Source of the DNA: Mesorhizobium loti R88b
Lineage (GTDB): Bacteria; Pseudomonadota; Alphaproteobacteria; Rhizobiales; Rhizobiaceae
Reading direction: 5' to 3'
Assembly (NCBI RefSeq): GCF_013170845.1
Contig: NZ_CP033367.1
Location: 6,759,001-6,823,000, forward strand
Length of the DNA: 64,000 nucleotides
Position 1 is the first letter of the stretch; each line of letters starts with the position of its first letter. Shown piece by piece: positions 35,660 to 45,469 of this stretch. The notes under the pieces were generated by a model, which did no database searches, was not told the DNA's origin, and saw nothing but the letters and a program-made list of their open reading frames with translations. Position numbers and translations under genes: made by a program.

Positions 35660-36937
35660 CTAATCAGGCCTTACGTGCGCCGGTGCAGCGGAGGAAGGGA
35701 CGCAGTTACCTGAGGCCGGAAAAGGTGCGATCGACCAACTTATTAAGTCGACGGCATGCTGAAGTATAGCCGCAGTCTGAGCACGGCCGGGTGAAGTGGC
35801 AATGACATGTCCGATGCGGTCTCGGAAGTCGCCCTTCCTGACGATCGGCGTCTTGGGTTTAATGTACAATTTCACCTCGGCGACACCTGGTACAGCAGCG
35901 GCCCGACCGTCGCCATGGATCCAATCGAGTACGCCATCGCGATCTGCATCCAGGCACTGCGAGGCCGCAATGTGCGAATGCCTTCTGCGCAAATCCCATG
36001 CGTCGCCGATGACAAGTTTGATGTGCTCCGTGATGAGATCGATTCCGTAAGCCGCTTGAACCAGCCGAGGACTGGTTCCACCCGCAAGGCGCGGATTGAC
36101 TTCAATGACGACTGGGCCCCGCTTCGTCCACCGGAGTTCAACTGTGGTTGGCCCCCAGCCAAGACCGAGAGCTCGCAAACAGCTCAGCGAAACATCTGCG
36201 ATACGCCTATGCTCGTCACCAGTCAGCGGGGCCGGGCAGGTCAAATGACGGAAGACAAAATACGGTGGAGGGCCGAAGTCGCCGGCCTCAATTCCAATGA
36301 CCTCATTTCCCATTATGTCAACGCCATAGAATGGCCCTCGTGCGAATTCTTCGATGAGTATCCTCGGCGAAGACCGCCATATGTGTTTCCCGTTCAACAG
36401 ATAGGCCGTATGTTCGGCCAGCTCATCGATGTTGCGGCACAATCGGACTCCGCTGCTGCCGCTACCTACGGCTGGCTTAAGAACCACCGGCAGGCCGATC
36501 TCTGCGGCAGCGCATTCTACGTCTATCGCATTCGCCGCCAACCGATAAGCAGGTATTGGAACGCCGGCCTTCTCGAGGAGCTGACGTTGCGTGAATTTGT
36601 CGCAGCATCGTTCAATCGATGCGGGGTTCGGTCCCGGTAGATCGAAATGCCGGCAGAGCTTGCCGATTGTCGCAGAGACCGACTCGTCGGAGCCCGTAAA
36701 GCCAGTAATGCCAGCAATGTCATACGTCGCACCCAGCCGAGAACATTCGTGGATCAGCGCAGAGAGATTGTCTGTATCGACATGAATTGCCTCAATGCCT
36801 TCCGCCGCAAGATAGTCGTACTGAGTTGGATCAGCCGACAGGGTAATTGGATGAACACCAAGACACTGAGCCGCTTTCACGTATAGGAGACCAATACTCC
36901 TATGACCTTCAACTAGGATGAGCGCTCTTCTTGCCAT
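35660..36937 (-). CDS. ATP-grasp carboxylate-amine ligase, copy 2
   Basis: A 425-residue paralogue of the enzyme at 29624-30859, most residues identical by eye. It has the same ATP-binding block ([19 protein letters not shown]) and metal-binding [20 protein letters not shown]. The last 15 or so residues diverge from copy 1. It starts at the ATG at 36937. The two copies face each other and could act on different substrates or simply be a recent duplication. It probably supplies a ligation step for the biosynthetic operon that begins at 42216 on the same strand. Confidence 0.88.
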   Translation of the reverse strand: MARRALILVEGHRSIGLLYVKAAQCLGVHPITLSADPTQYDYLAAEGIEAIHVDTDNLSALIHECSRLGATYDIAGITGFTGSDESVSATIGKLCRHFDLPGPNPASIERCCDKFTQRQLLEKAGVPIPAYRLAANAIDVECAAAEIGLPVVLKPAVGSGSSGVRLCRNIDELAEHTAYLLNGKHIWRSSPRILIEEFARGPFYGVDIMGNEVIGIEAGDFGPPPYFVFRHLTCPAPLTGDEHRRIADVSLSCLRALGLGWGPTTVELRWTKRGPVVIEVNPRLAGGTSPRLVQAAYGIDLITEHIKLVIGDAWDLRRRHSHIAASQCLDADRDGVLDWIHGDGRAAAVPGVAEVKLYIKPKTPIVRKGDFRDRIGHVIATSPGRAQTAAILQHAVDLISWSIAPFPASGNCVPSSAAPAHVRPD

Positions 36938-37075
36938 TGGCTGTTGTCTCCGACCTTGGGTGCTGTGCGGCAGTCCGAGCTAGATCGGCATCAGCTTTAG
37001 CAGTGCCTGATCTCAGACGTTGTGGTGAACGTACCATCGTCAGCGATTTCCGGTCGCAAAGATTTCGTAAACTTA
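35720..37075. repeat. Inverted copy of the ATP-grasp locus (partner 29475-30858)
   Basis: About 1.35 kb, including about 150 bp of upstream sequence, is shared in inverted orientation with 29475-30858. The homology stops abruptly beside the IS6-like end at 37083. Recombination between the two would invert the 4.8 kb between them. Confidence 0.75.
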
Positions 37076-37082
37076 TTTTAAG

Positions 37083-37200
37083 GCTCTGTTGCAACGTTCT
37101 GATTTGCCGGCGTGTGGCACGGACCGTCGGCCAATTTCCGGGGGGTGTGATGTTCAAGGAATGCCACTTTAATCAGTCAGTCATCCTACTTTGCGTAAGC
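37083..37200 (+). pseudogene. IS6-family transposase, left end and N-terminal remnant
   Basis: GGCTCTGTTGCAACG at 37083 resembles the terminal repeat of IS6/IS26-type elements. About 65 bp later MFKECHFNQSVILLCV matches the N-terminal end of IS6 transposases. Similarity ends by about 37200; the rest of the element is gone. Confidence 0.6.
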
Positions 37201-37399
37201 CGGTGCCTGACCGTATCTAGTGCGACTGGTCTAGCCTCTCATGTTCCCTGTCCAGGTTGAAATCGCCGCATGGAACACCGGCGAAACGATAGTGGCCGCC
37301 CGCATCAACCGGATGTTCTCAACCGAAAGGCGCGCCTCAAAATGGCCCGGGCCTATCCAGAGCCGGTGCGCTTTGCTACCATCCATTTTTTCCACTGTG
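37201..37399. other. Intergenic, nothing recognised
   Basis: Short region between the IS6 remnant and the end of the fusion gene. No terminator with a T-run was found for the operon. Confidence 0.3.
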
Positions 37400-40099
37400 T
37401 CAGGGGGATAGACGGCCGTCGATCAGTTCTTTCACCCTCCGTTTGCGGTACATCTCGGCGCTCGCCCAGCGTTCACGTATCTCTGCGCATTTAAGCTGAG
37501 TTTCCCGAAAGAGTGACCTTGCTACAGAAAGCTGGGCGTCCGTTGATGCTTTGGCGGGTCCTCCGCCGAATTCCAGAGCCTCCCTGCATTCCTCTGGGCT
37601 CGCCGGCAACACACCGCCCAGATGGCAGGCCAGCTCGCCTCGGCGATTGGCAAGGCAACTATCCTGCGACAGGCGTGCCGCGATCTCGCCAATTTGTGTA
37701 TGGGCACTCCTGAAGGGAACTCCCCGCACCGCCATTCGTTCGGCGGCAACAGTTGTCATCGCCAAACCGTCTTCCAGATTCTCGAGCATGGCACTAACGT
37801 TGAAAGACATGAACTTCACGATGAGCGATGTCAGGATGATGGCCCGCTTCAGAGCACCTTCAGCAAGGCTGATTGGAGAGCAACCGTAGTTACTTGATTC
37901 GATCGAGTTGCTGAAAGGCGCTTTGCAGGTTGCAGATGCCGCAGAAACGTATGCGCCCATCACGGTGCTTGCAGACCCTTTGATATGCTCAAGAAGATAT
38001 GGGTTCTTCTTTTGAGGCAACATGGAAGAGCCCCCGGCAAGATTGCGTGGAACATCGATGAGGGCGAACTCGCGAGTCGTCCAAACCTGCAGATCCTGGG
38101 CTACGCGACTAAGCAAAATTGAGACACTCGTGAAGAGCGAAAGGCCATTTAGATGGAGATCTCGGCTTGCGACCGCATCAAGAGAGTTGAACGAAGGCAG
38201 TTCGAAGCCCAGCAGGCTCGCGGTTTCTAAAGGATCTATTGGCATGCTGGTTCCCCCACCGGCACCCGCGCCCATAGGGCAACTCCTGATCTCCTCCAGC
38301 AGGCAATGAAGTCGCTGGCGCTCGCGCGCGAGAGCAAAGAAGACTCCTAGCAGGTAGTGTCCCGGGGAGCCTGGGAGTGCGATTTGGTACTGACTATAGA
38401 GCGGGGCCACAAGGTTCGATGCCTCTTCGGCTCGCTGAAGAAGGGCATCCTGCGCAATTCCTATCTCCCGCGAGACGGAGCACACGGCTTCCCGAAGAAC
38501 CAGCAGAGAAATTGTCGCGTTCAAGTCGTTACGAGACCTCGCTAGATGTAGCCATCCTGCCCTGTCTTCGCCTGCTCTGGCCGCAAGTTCGGCCTCATAG
38601 GCAAGATAAAGGCCACGCGGAGCATCACGGCCATCCAAGGATTTGAAGCCTTCGCCTTGGAGATCCAAAATAGACGTAAGCAAGTCTGCGGCTACAGCTT
38701 GGCCGACCAAGCCGTGATCAGCGAGCATCACAAGATGCGCTTCGTCGATGGCAGCCTGGAATTGCAGGACCCGACCATCCCGCGAAATTTCGATGGGCGG
38801 GGCGAGCAGCTTCATTGCTTCAGGATGCAAGGTCCATGTTGGCTCACTTGACCCGGCGTCTCGACTGTTGTCCGGTTTGCGAGCAAGTGTTTCTATGTCA
38901 AGCATAATGGAATCAATCATGCGTTCAGCTGCTGAGGCAGCCATATTTACTTCATCGGCGACGCCCACTGCATAGGCCACTCGGTCTCTGAAATCGCCAT
39001 TGATTTGTATATCCTCTCCCTCAGATTTCAGAAGGCCCGCCTCGGGCGTGTTTGGCCCTAGAGTTTTAAAGAAAACCAAGCGTTTGATCTTGCCAGACCG
39101 GTGAGCAAGCTTGAAACGAATTGCTGCGGATTTCTTGCTCGCTCGAAGCGGTACGAACGCTTCACCGGAGTAAAGCTTGATCATCATGTCCGGGATGGAC
39201 GTGCCCAAGGCGTGCGAGAGCATAACCGGAATCATCCCTCCAGCCAGCCTGGGATTGACCTCAATGATGACCGGGCCGGACTCCGTTATGACGAATTCCA
39301 CATGAGCCGGTCCGAAGTCCAGACCCAATGCCGAAACTGCGCCTGCAGCAAAAGAGGCCAGTTCGTGTCGCGACGGCTCCGGAAGCGGGGCCGGAAAGTC
39401 GTGCCCAATCTCAACGAAGCAGGGCGCCGCCCCCTTGTGCTTGGCAATAATGCCAAGGCAGTGCAGCGATCCGTTGTATGCGATGATTTCTGCAGAGTAT
39501 TCCTGACCTTCAACGTATTGCTGGATGAGGATTTCCGGGCTGCGCAAATCTACTTGGTCAAGCAACACTCTCTTTGCTCCCTCGAACGCCTCTACGACTT
39601 CTGAGGTGTTTTCGCAAAGGCGTACACCGCTGCTGCCGCTTCCGGAGACCGGCTTCACAACGACGGGAAAAATAGTTTGAACAAGAGCCTTCTCTACGTC
39701 TCTGATGGAGCTGACCAGCCGAGTTTCAGGCACTGAAATGCATTGTCGTTGCAACTCGGTCACTTGTTTCCATTTGTTCCGGCAATTAGCTATCGCCTCC
39801 GGACGTGCCGCTGGCAGCCCGATCGCCTTCGCGACTCTGGATGCTGATTCTACAAAATAGTCGGACGATGAAAATATTCCTGCCAGCCCTGTCAGTTTGG
39901 CGGCGAACCGGATGATTTCATCTGGATTACGCGTTTCAGCTTCAATTACTCGCGCACCGCACACCTTTAGGAAGGGGTAGCGGCTGGGATTTCGCGTAAC
40001 GAGATAAGGTTCAAAACCCAAAACCCTAGCTCGCTTCATCAATAGCTCACCAGTACCAGTCGTGTTGCTTTCCACGAAAAGAAAACTATTCTGGTCCAT
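37400..40099 (-). CDS. ATP-grasp ligase fused to argininosuccinate lyase-like domain
   Basis: An 899-residue bifunctional protein. Residues 1-400 are an ATP-grasp ligase: [19 protein letters not shown] at 144-162 and the metal-binding [12 protein letters not shown] at 277-288. Residues about 435-890 belong to the fumarase/aspartase superfamily: [11 protein letters not shown] at 519-529 and the signature loop [11 protein letters not shown] at 690-700 with its catalytic Ser. The usual YTHLQ motif reads YSQYQ at 568-572, so the catalytic His is replaced by Gln. Its start lies inside the upstream PLP gene. Lyases of this fold release fumarate from an N-succinyl-type adduct. A likely role is to split an aspartate adduct made by the PLP enzyme and ligate the product to another amino acid. 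This is inference. Confidence 0.87.
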   Translation of the reverse strand: MDQNSFLFVESNTTGTGELLMKRARVLGFEPYLVTRNPSRYPFLKVCGARVIEAETRNPDEIIRFAAKLTGLAGIFSSSDYFVESASRVAKAIGLPAARPEAIANCRNKWKQVTELQRQCISVPETRLVSSIRDVEKALVQTIFPVVVKPVSGSGSSGVRLCENTSEVVEAFEGAKRVLLDQVDLRSPEILIQQYVEGQEYSAEIIAYNGSLHCLGIIAKHKGAAPCFVEIGHDFPAPLPEPSRHELASFAAGAVSALGLDFGPAHVEFVITESGPVIIEVNPRLAGGMIPVMLSHALGTSIPDMMIKLYSGEAFVPLRASKKSAAIRFKLAHRSGKIKRLVFFKTLGPNTPEAGLLKSEGEDIQINGDFRDRVAYAVGVADEVNMAASAAERMIDSIMLDIETLARKPDNSRDAGSSEPTWTLHPEAMKLLAPPIEISRDGRVLQFQAAIDEAHLVMLADHGLVGQAVAADLLTSILDLQGEGFKSLDGRDAPRGLYLAYEAELAARAGEDRAGWLHLARSRNDLNATISLLVLREAVCSVSREIGIAQDALLQRAEEASNLVAPLYSQYQIALPGSPGHYLLGVFFALARERQRLHCLLEEIRSCPMGAGAGGGTSMPIDPLETASLLGFELPSFNSLDAVASRDLHLNGLSLFTSVSILLSRVAQDLQVWTTREFALIDVPRNLAGGSSMLPQKKNPYLLEHIKGSASTVMGAYVSAASATCKAPFSNSIESSNYGCSPISLAEGALKRAIILTSLIVKFMSFNVSAMLENLEDGLAMTTVAAERMAVRGVPFRSAHTQIGEIAARLSQDSCLANRRGELACHLGGVLPASPEECREALEFGGGPAKASTDAQLSVARSLFRETQLKCAEIRERWASAEMYRKRRVKELIDGRLSP

Positions 40100-41153
40100 T
40101 ACAGCCTTCCAACGCGCTCAAGACAGCCTCCCGGGTTTTGCGCTTCCAACGATATCGGTTCCATGGCGGGAGAGCAGTCGAGGGATGCTCCTCGCTAGCT
40201 GGAGCGTCCAGAAGAACACCTTCAAGCACACATTCGTTTTGCCTGAGCCACTCCTGGTCGTACACAGCTTCAGCGTAGCGGTGGCCTTCATCAGGGCATA
40301 TGACCACAACGGTTTCCTCTGGGTGCTGTCGGGCGCGCCAGCGCCCTACGATATAGCTCGCGCCTGAGGTAGGACCGGCAAAAATGGCGTGCCGCTCGTG
40401 GAGGGCCTGCGTTGCAGCAAACGCAAGCGAAGCCGACGTGAAATGTACCTCATCGTACAGTTCATGCTTCACGTTCTTTGGGACGAGGCTGTTCCCCAGT
40501 CCTCGCAACTTCCGTTCGCCGTCCAACTGGCCAAAAATGACACTGTTGAATGTATCCACCCCAATCAGGCGGGCCCCAAGGGCCTTCTGGCGCAAACGCT
40601 CTATTGTTCCGCAAGTAGAGCCGCCTGAACCAACAGAGCCAACCAATGTCACATCGGCGCCAAGCAATTCCGAGATCTGGTCAGCGAAACACCGGTAGGC
40701 TGCCGGGTTGTCTGGTGTTTCGTACTGCCGGGGCCAGAAATGGGACTCACCCAATTGCCTCATCCTGGCATGCATGGCGTCGAGGCGGCTTCTCTGATAC
40801 CCGCCCTCCTTTGCCTTTTCAGTTATAATGAAAACCTCCGCACCTAAGGATCTTAGCCTATTTTCCAGTCCCTTATCCATCACTGGGTCGGTGAATATCT
40901 CGAGTGAAAATCCATATTCCCTGCACACTACAGCCAATCCCAGCGCAAAGGTTCCGCTAGATGTCTCCAACACTATCGTGTCATGCGTCAGAGTCCCTCG
41001 AGCCACTGCTTGTCCGATAATATACTTGGCCGGGAGAAGCTTCATGAAAGCAAACTGCGCGAGATATAGGTTCGAGCCACACCGAATAATGCGGGGGAGC
41101 GCATAGGCCGCAGAATACTGAGAAAATGGCAGGGGCGTGCGATCAAGGTTCAT
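40086..41153 (-). CDS. Cysteine synthase-like fold-type II PLP enzyme
   Basis: A 355-residue member of the cysteine synthase/SbnA group. The PLP lysine is probably K43 ([11 protein letters not shown], in place of the usual S-x-K-D-R), the substrate loop is [12 protein letters not shown] and the phosphate-binding loop is [12 protein letters not shown]. Such enzymes replace a leaving group (acetate or phosphate) on the beta-carbon of serine or threonine by a nucleophile. It overlaps the fusion gene by 14 bases and follows the kinase gene by 13. The kinase could supply O-phosphothreonine or O-phosphoserine, and an amine such as aspartate could be the nucleophile. The product is not known. Confidence 0.85.
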   Translation of the reverse strand: MNLDRTPLPFSQYSAAYALPRIIRCGSNLYLAQFAFMKLLPAKYIIGQAVARGTLTHDTIVLETSSGTFALGLAVVCREYGFSLEIFTDPVMDKGLENRLRSLGAEVFIITEKAKEGGYQRSRLDAMHARMRQLGESHFWPRQYETPDNPAAYRCFADQISELLGADVTLVGSVGSGGSTCGTIERLRQKALGARLIGVDTFNSVIFGQLDGERKLRGLGNSLVPKNVKHELYDEVHFTSASLAFAATQALHERHAIFAGPTSGASYIVGRWRARQHPEETVVVICPDEGHRYAEAVYDQEWLRQNECVLEGVLLDAPASEEHPSTALPPWNRYRWKRKTREAVLSALEGCNGPE

Positions 41154-41166
41154 GTGGTCAACGCCG

Positions 41167-42216
41167 CTAGTTCATCGTTAGATATATCTTTGGCGATTTG
41201 CCGAACAGCGACACATGGTGGACCACGGACCGGAGTTTCTGCGAGAATTCAGGCGCCCTTCGATCAAGCATTATCCCAGTCATGGTACCGCTGTGCGCGA
41301 CTATGACCCCGAGGGCACCTGTGCCCTCCGATGCTTTCAGCATCGAGTTCAGATACTTTTTCGGAGCCCGCTGCTGATGTAGGAGCGCGCTGGCTGTGGC
41401 TATTCTGCCCATAGTGACCGTGTCACCTTGCGGAATGGCTATGCGCGCGCGATCGAGCAATTCACAATACTGCGCTCTCTGACTAGCGTTGATTTCACCT
41501 CGACGTTGATCATAGTGCATGGTTTCGACCGTACCTCCTTCATCGATCCCAACCACGGCGAGCGGTGGCATTTGTCCGAGGAAAGATAAAAGGCTACATG
41601 ATCGCTGGTGATATGCGACCACTCCGGGATACATCACCCCGTCAGAGGGCTCGATCTCCGCCATTAGTTTCTCCATCAATGATGTCCGCACTCTGAGTTT
41701 GAAGCTGGAGGCGATCGACCGTGCGGTCGCCACAAGATCCGCAGACGAACTTGCAAGTCCCTTGCCTTCCGGTAGCTCAGATTGCAGAATGAGGTCTCCT
41801 CCCGAGACGCCGAGCGCAATCACGAGATTCTCGGCCAGTCGTTGAGCTTTGATTTTGTGTGGCGGGTAGACGGTTACAGATCGGGTGCCTGTGATGGGCA
41901 TAAATTTGGCCCGTGCAAAGAGCGCGATGGGCATCGTGACCAAGAAATGGGAATCATGAGAATGGGGACTAACCGGCAACTGGCCTTGAAGTAACTCGCC
42001 AAATGTGCCGCAGCAAAGTGCAACACCGTCACCGGAATGGACCCTGGGCTGCCCGTTCTGCAGGGCAACCTCAGCCGCCGCTTCGGCATCGAACCTCTGG
42101 TGAAGCATGTATGGCCTCCAAAGCTCATCGGCCGCCGCTTCATTAATTTTTGTCATATCGAGACTCGCCGAGCATCCCGAAGGAGCGACGCGATAGGTGG
42201 AATCCTGGTTCACCAT
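41167..42216 (-). CDS. GHMP-family kinase (L-threonine kinase-like)
   Basis: A 349-residue small-molecule kinase. It has the N-terminal CGTFGELLQG (69-78), characteristic of PduX-type threonine kinases, the ATP-binding LPEGKGLASSSAD (148-160) and a C-terminal motif 3 region (GALGVIVAHSGTMTGIMLD). It probably phosphorylates the hydroxyl of threonine or serine in the cytoplasm. The usual use of PduX is cobalamin side-chain synthesis, but here the next gene encodes a PLP beta-substitution enzyme, pointing to activation of an amino acid for beta-replacement. The start at 42216 is a choice among several ATGs; the first 60 residues have no family similarity, so the true start may lie further in. 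Confidence 0.82.
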   Translation of the reverse strand: MVNQDSTYRVAPSGCSASLDMTKINEAAADELWRPYMLHQRFDAEAAAEVALQNGQPRVHSGDGVALCCGTFGELLQGQLPVSPHSHDSHFLVTMPIALFARAKFMPITGTRSVTVYPPHKIKAQRLAENLVIALGVSGGDLILQSELPEGKGLASSSADLVATARSIASSFKLRVRTSLMEKLMAEIEPSDGVMYPGVVAYHQRSCSLLSFLGQMPPLAVVGIDEGGTVETMHYDQRRGEINASQRAQYCELLDRARIAIPQGDTVTMGRIATASALLHQQRAPKKYLNSMLKASEGTGALGVIVAHSGTMTGIMLDRRAPEFSQKLRSVVHHVSLFGKSPKIYLTMN

Positions 42217-42574
42217 GGCACTCCGCTCAAATCGAGGAGTGTGAGACTTGAGCCATCTGGGCAAGAACGTGCTTCAGTTGGATCTGACACTAGCTTGTTG
42301 CCTGTATAAAACGACTTCAGGGTTACTTTGACATTGTATGGCGTTAAAGGGTGCAAACTTCTGTTAAGTTTCTTGAAGGATCTGTTGCAACCTTTGAAAG
42401 CGAAGCACCTTGCGGGTTGGGCCCGCCGAGATTTGTCGCCTGATTTGCGAGGAGCACAGGCCTATGAAGTGGGACAACAGCGATGCCGGTCATCAAGACG
42501 GTTACGAAGGTGACCATTATTGCGTGTTGATGTGATTACTGGTGTGGCAGGCGCGCAACCCTCGTTAGACTGTT
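42217..42574. other. Intergenic upstream of the kinase operon
   Basis: Should hold the promoter of the kinase/PLP/fusion operon. A CTGTTGCAACCTTTG stretch at 42377 weakly resembles an IS6-type end. No shared LysR-type operator is present. Confidence 0.35.
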
Positions 42575-42890
42575 GTCGACGATCAAAGCGCGGATCGGTC
42601 CCTACGCTCAACGGCCGGCAGAACCTGCGCCCGCACGATGCCAAGCACGGCATTGTCCGACCAGTCGCTCTTCGCCACGACGTGATGCGGAGACTGGGGC
42701 GTAGCCTGGACACGACCAAGCTCCACCGCGCCGCCATCGGCTCAACGCTCCTCCGCTCGCCCAGCAAAAAGCAGCAGCCCCGTGCTGGCGCCACCCGGTC
42801 AGTTTGACCCAGTGCCGAGACGAGCGTCTCGACATTAGCAGCAAAACGCGACTCTCTCGTTTCGTTCTTCGTTTCCGTCCTGGAGGCCAT
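42575..42890 (-). pseudogene. IS701-family transposase, N-terminal remnant
   Basis: From an ATG at 42890 the sequence ESRFAANVETLVSALGQTDR, GERRSVEPMAA, then after a frameshift HHVVAKSDWSDNAVLGIVRA matches the N-terminus of IS701 transposases. The rest is missing. Confidence 0.65.
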
Positions 42891-42950
42891 TGCTCCGTCC
42901 TCCTCGCTGCCCTTGTGTTGGCATCGGCGTCACTCGGGCAGATCGGCAGG

Positions 42951-43649
42951 TCATCGTCGCTGCTTTGTTGACTTCTCGAGCACTCGCAAAGCCCAGTAAT
43001 GCGCATCCTCGCCATCGAGGAATCTGCCGTCGTTCAAACACTGTGCCGGCGCAAGGACGCTCGCCTCCTGCAGACGCAGCACCTCGTCTTCAAACGACAT
43101 TGCCTGCGTATAGCTCTTGCAGGTGCTAGCAATTACGAATCCGTTCGGTCGCGTGAGGCGCGAAAGCTCGCGCAGCCCATCCGGGTGGACATGTCCAAGT
43201 GTGAAGACGCCGCAGCAGACAATCATATCATAGCTCGCGCTCGCGTATTCTGAGAGGGACCTGTTTAGGTCAATCTCGCCTTCAACGTGGCGATAAACCC
43301 CGGTTTGGCGCGCCATTTCGGCCATTGTTTCCGAGAGATCGAAGCCGACGATGAAGCGGAAGCCGATATGGTCCAGTTGCACGCCAACCAAGCCTGTACC
43401 GCACCCCGCGTCTAGAACTGCGGTGGCTGCTCTATCACCGCCAATATACGCAGCCTGTAAGGCGCCCGCCATTTCTGCCACGATCGAGGGGCCGCTGTAG
43501 CGTTCGCGGTCCATATCCAACTCGTAGGAGTCTGCCCATTCAAAATAGTGCTGCGCCAATAGATTGGCGTCACCCTTGAGCGCATGTGACGCCTTAATCC
43601 GCATTTGCGCAGCTTGTCGGAGTGCGTTCTGTTTATCAACGGCGCTCAT
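42951..43649 (-). CDS. Class I SAM-dependent methyltransferase
   Basis: A 232-residue Rossmann methyltransferase. Motif I is VLDAGCGTGLVG (about 79-90), followed by IVGFDLSETM and the post-motif MIVCCGVFTLGHVHPDGL. The small-molecule type with no target-recognition domain. CGGAGA precedes the start. It lies on the same strand upstream of the kinase operon, separated by an IS701 remnant, and may once have been contiguous with it. Methyl acceptor unknown. A short open frame at 43660-43764 ends ten bases upstream. Confidence 0.86.
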   Translation of the reverse strand: MSAVDKQNALRQAAQMRIKASHALKGDANLLAQHYFEWADSYELDMDRERYSGPSIVAEMAGALQAAYIGGDRAATAVLDAGCGTGLVGVQLDHIGFRFIVGFDLSETMAEMARQTGVYRHVEGEIDLNRSLSEYASASYDMIVCCGVFTLGHVHPDGLRELSRLTRPNGFVIASTCKSYTQAMSFEDEVLRLQEASVLAPAQCLNDGRFLDGEDAHYWALRVLEKSTKQRR

Positions 43650-43659
43650 GTATTCTCCG

Positions 43660-43764
43660 CTAATGTGTGAGCTGGCCAGTTTCCGCTACGACTTGTCTGC
43701 CGAGAATTTCGCCCGGACCGCCGCAGATCAGGCAGGATCCGCCACTAATTCCAGCATCTCTCAA
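43660..43764 (-). CDS. Candidate small protein (34 residues, TTG start)
   Basis: A perfect AAAGGAGG lies nine bases before a TTG that opens a 34-codon frame ending in TAG ten bases before the methyltransferase ATG. The product (RDAGISGGSCLICGGPGEIL...) contains a C-x-x-C pair. It could be a leader that couples translation, a remnant of a zinc-ribbon domain once fused to the methyltransferase, or a peptide substrate. No homologue is recognised; the strong ribosome site is the main support. Confidence 0.35.
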   Translation of the reverse strand: MRDAGISGGSCLICGGPGEILGRQVVAETGQLTH

Positions 43765-44124
43765 GAAAGGCAACCTCCTTTGATCAATATATATTTCTAT
43801 CTTTCGATTTTCACCTGATTTCTTGTTAAACTTTTGCTATTATTTTTCATTGTTGTTGTCACATTAAATGATCGGGCCCGTCCAGGCCTTGAGGTGAATT
43901 TAGCTAATTCCGATGCCCGAACGCTTTGGGATACAGTTCAAGTTTTTCTCCCGTGACCTCAACGGAAACCAGAAGAAAAATCGCGTAGTGACCATCCCGC
44001 TGGCTCGAAGAGCGTGGCCAATTGATTCTGCGACTCAATCGCGCGGGGGGAGCGGCCGCAAAGCAGCTTCGTTCGGTGCCGAACCTGTTCAATCGCTTTG
44101 GTGAAATTCCTTGCAGTCCGACTA

Positions 44125-44262
44125 GAAACTCAAACTGGGACGCGTGCGTAGTATGACTGATGCGGCGTAGAGGAAGGTCCCGGCGAGGCGATGGTGGCCT
44201 CGAAGTTCTTGGCAAGGTAGCGGATCCGGTTGATCGAATCGAAGAAACGCTCGAGCGCTGTC
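44125..44262 (-). pseudogene. IS5-family transposase, C-terminal remnant
   Basis: The minus strand gives ERFFDSINRIRYLAKNFEAT and then IASPG before a frameshift into TFLYAASVILRTRP, the C-terminal pattern of IS5-group transposases. Preceding catalytic sequence is missing. Confidence 0.5.
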
Positions 44263-44794
44263 GATCACCGCCGCCGAAGGGCTGGCCTCGGCCGACCTAC
44301 TCGCGGTCTTTCATGACCAGATGATGGTTGAGCGTCTCGACAAGCTCTCGCGGCGAAAGCGGTGGAACCGGCCGCAAACTATGCTTCTTGGCGGAATCAT
44401 TGGGCAGCAGAAGCTGGGTGGAGCTTGCCTGCGGATTTCGCAAAAGCGGGACAAGGGTTTCGCTAACTGGCCCTCAATGCCCGACCGAGAAAGACGCTGG
44501 TTTGGAAAACGCCAGAGAGGCCCTTGACGTGCTGCTGCCATGAGTGAACACAATCGGTGTTGCAATGACCATTTGAATCCGCCTTACACGCCGCGGTCAG
44601 AATGGTGGATTATCGGCGGTAATGGAAGACTTGAAACCGATTGACTTCAACACGCCGAATAGAGAAGTCCCGGTATTTTCTGGAGCGGATTGAGTTTGAA
44701 GCGTTTGGGCTGAGAGGCACATGCCTTGCAGATAAACTCCCTACGGCGTGAGGGTCTTGAGCCTACGCCCGTAGCTGTAGGCGGCGACTGTCGC
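44263..44794. other. Intergenic mobile-element debris
   Basis: About 530 bp. At 44433-44470 it contains TTTCGCAAAAGCGGGAC and a following TTTCGCTAA, which echo the terminal repeats of the IS21 element at 62420-62490. No gene was seen. Confidence 0.4.
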
Positions 44795-44849
44795 GTTGCC
44801 TCAAGGAAAATGTTACTGCGCTGCTTGGTTGCCTCACCTAAAATGTTAC
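44795..44849. repeat. 22-bp direct repeats resembling an IS21-type terminus
   Basis: GTTGCCTCAnnnAAAATGTTAC occurs twice, at 44795-44816 and 44828-44849, 33 bp apart. Short direct repeats of this size are typical of the ends of IS21-family elements. No transposase follows. Confidence 0.5.
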
Positions 44850-45111
44850 CCGTGAAGAGGAATACCGCCATGAGGCTCTCACCACGATGGAGGCATCATG
44901 ACGGCGAAGATGACGCATGCTATTCGCATGGTGTCTTCAATGGGGTCAGGGTTCGCTATGCGGCCGCAGCGAACAAGGGCAAGGGCAGGGTCTTGGAGTG
45001 TGAATCGGCCTTTAATTGCGGGTGGTTGTCAATCCGAGTTTCGCTCTCATCGCCGGGGTCATGGTCCTTTCCGAGGTCGAATGCCTCATGATCATGTTCG
45101 GGTTGGGCGCC

Positions 45112-45333
45112 TCAACGTGTGCAACGAGGTTCGAAGTCGACGTCAGCCGATTCAACGAGGTCACCACAAGCACCGTCCCGGCGGGACATCACGGGTTCCG
45201 GAAACAGGCCCGCGATTGGGATCGAGTGCAGATCTGTCAGTTCGCCGCCCCACTCAAAGCTGGTGCCGTCAACCCAGAGGCAGTGGAGCAGAACCGCGAT
45301 CTTGCGAGCTACCGCCACTTTTGTCTTTTTCAT
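45112..45333 (-). pseudogene. IS110-family transposase, C-terminal remnant
   Basis: The minus-strand sequence [20 protein letters not shown] followed by VDGTSFEW matches the C-terminal end of IS110 transposases (K/R-x-A-I-V-A-x-A-R-K-x-A-V-x-L-H). Everything upstream of it is lost. Confidence 0.6.
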
Positions 45334-45469
45334 ACCTATCCGCTTTGACAGACGAAGGCCCCCACGCCTTCAAAGAAGACCATTTCTTCGTTGCATGCAT
45401 GAGTAGGCGTCAGGCGTCAGGTCACCCGAATCTCGGAGCCACGTTGTCGTTAAAACTTCGTTGTTTTGC

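Noticed and set aside
36941..37070. Nod box upstream of the second ATP-grasp gene
   Set aside because: Only isolated ATC/GAT triplets occur; the full spaced nod-box pattern is absent here and elsewhere in the window. The ATC-N9-GAT core appears only within the six shared operators, which lack the rest of the nod box.
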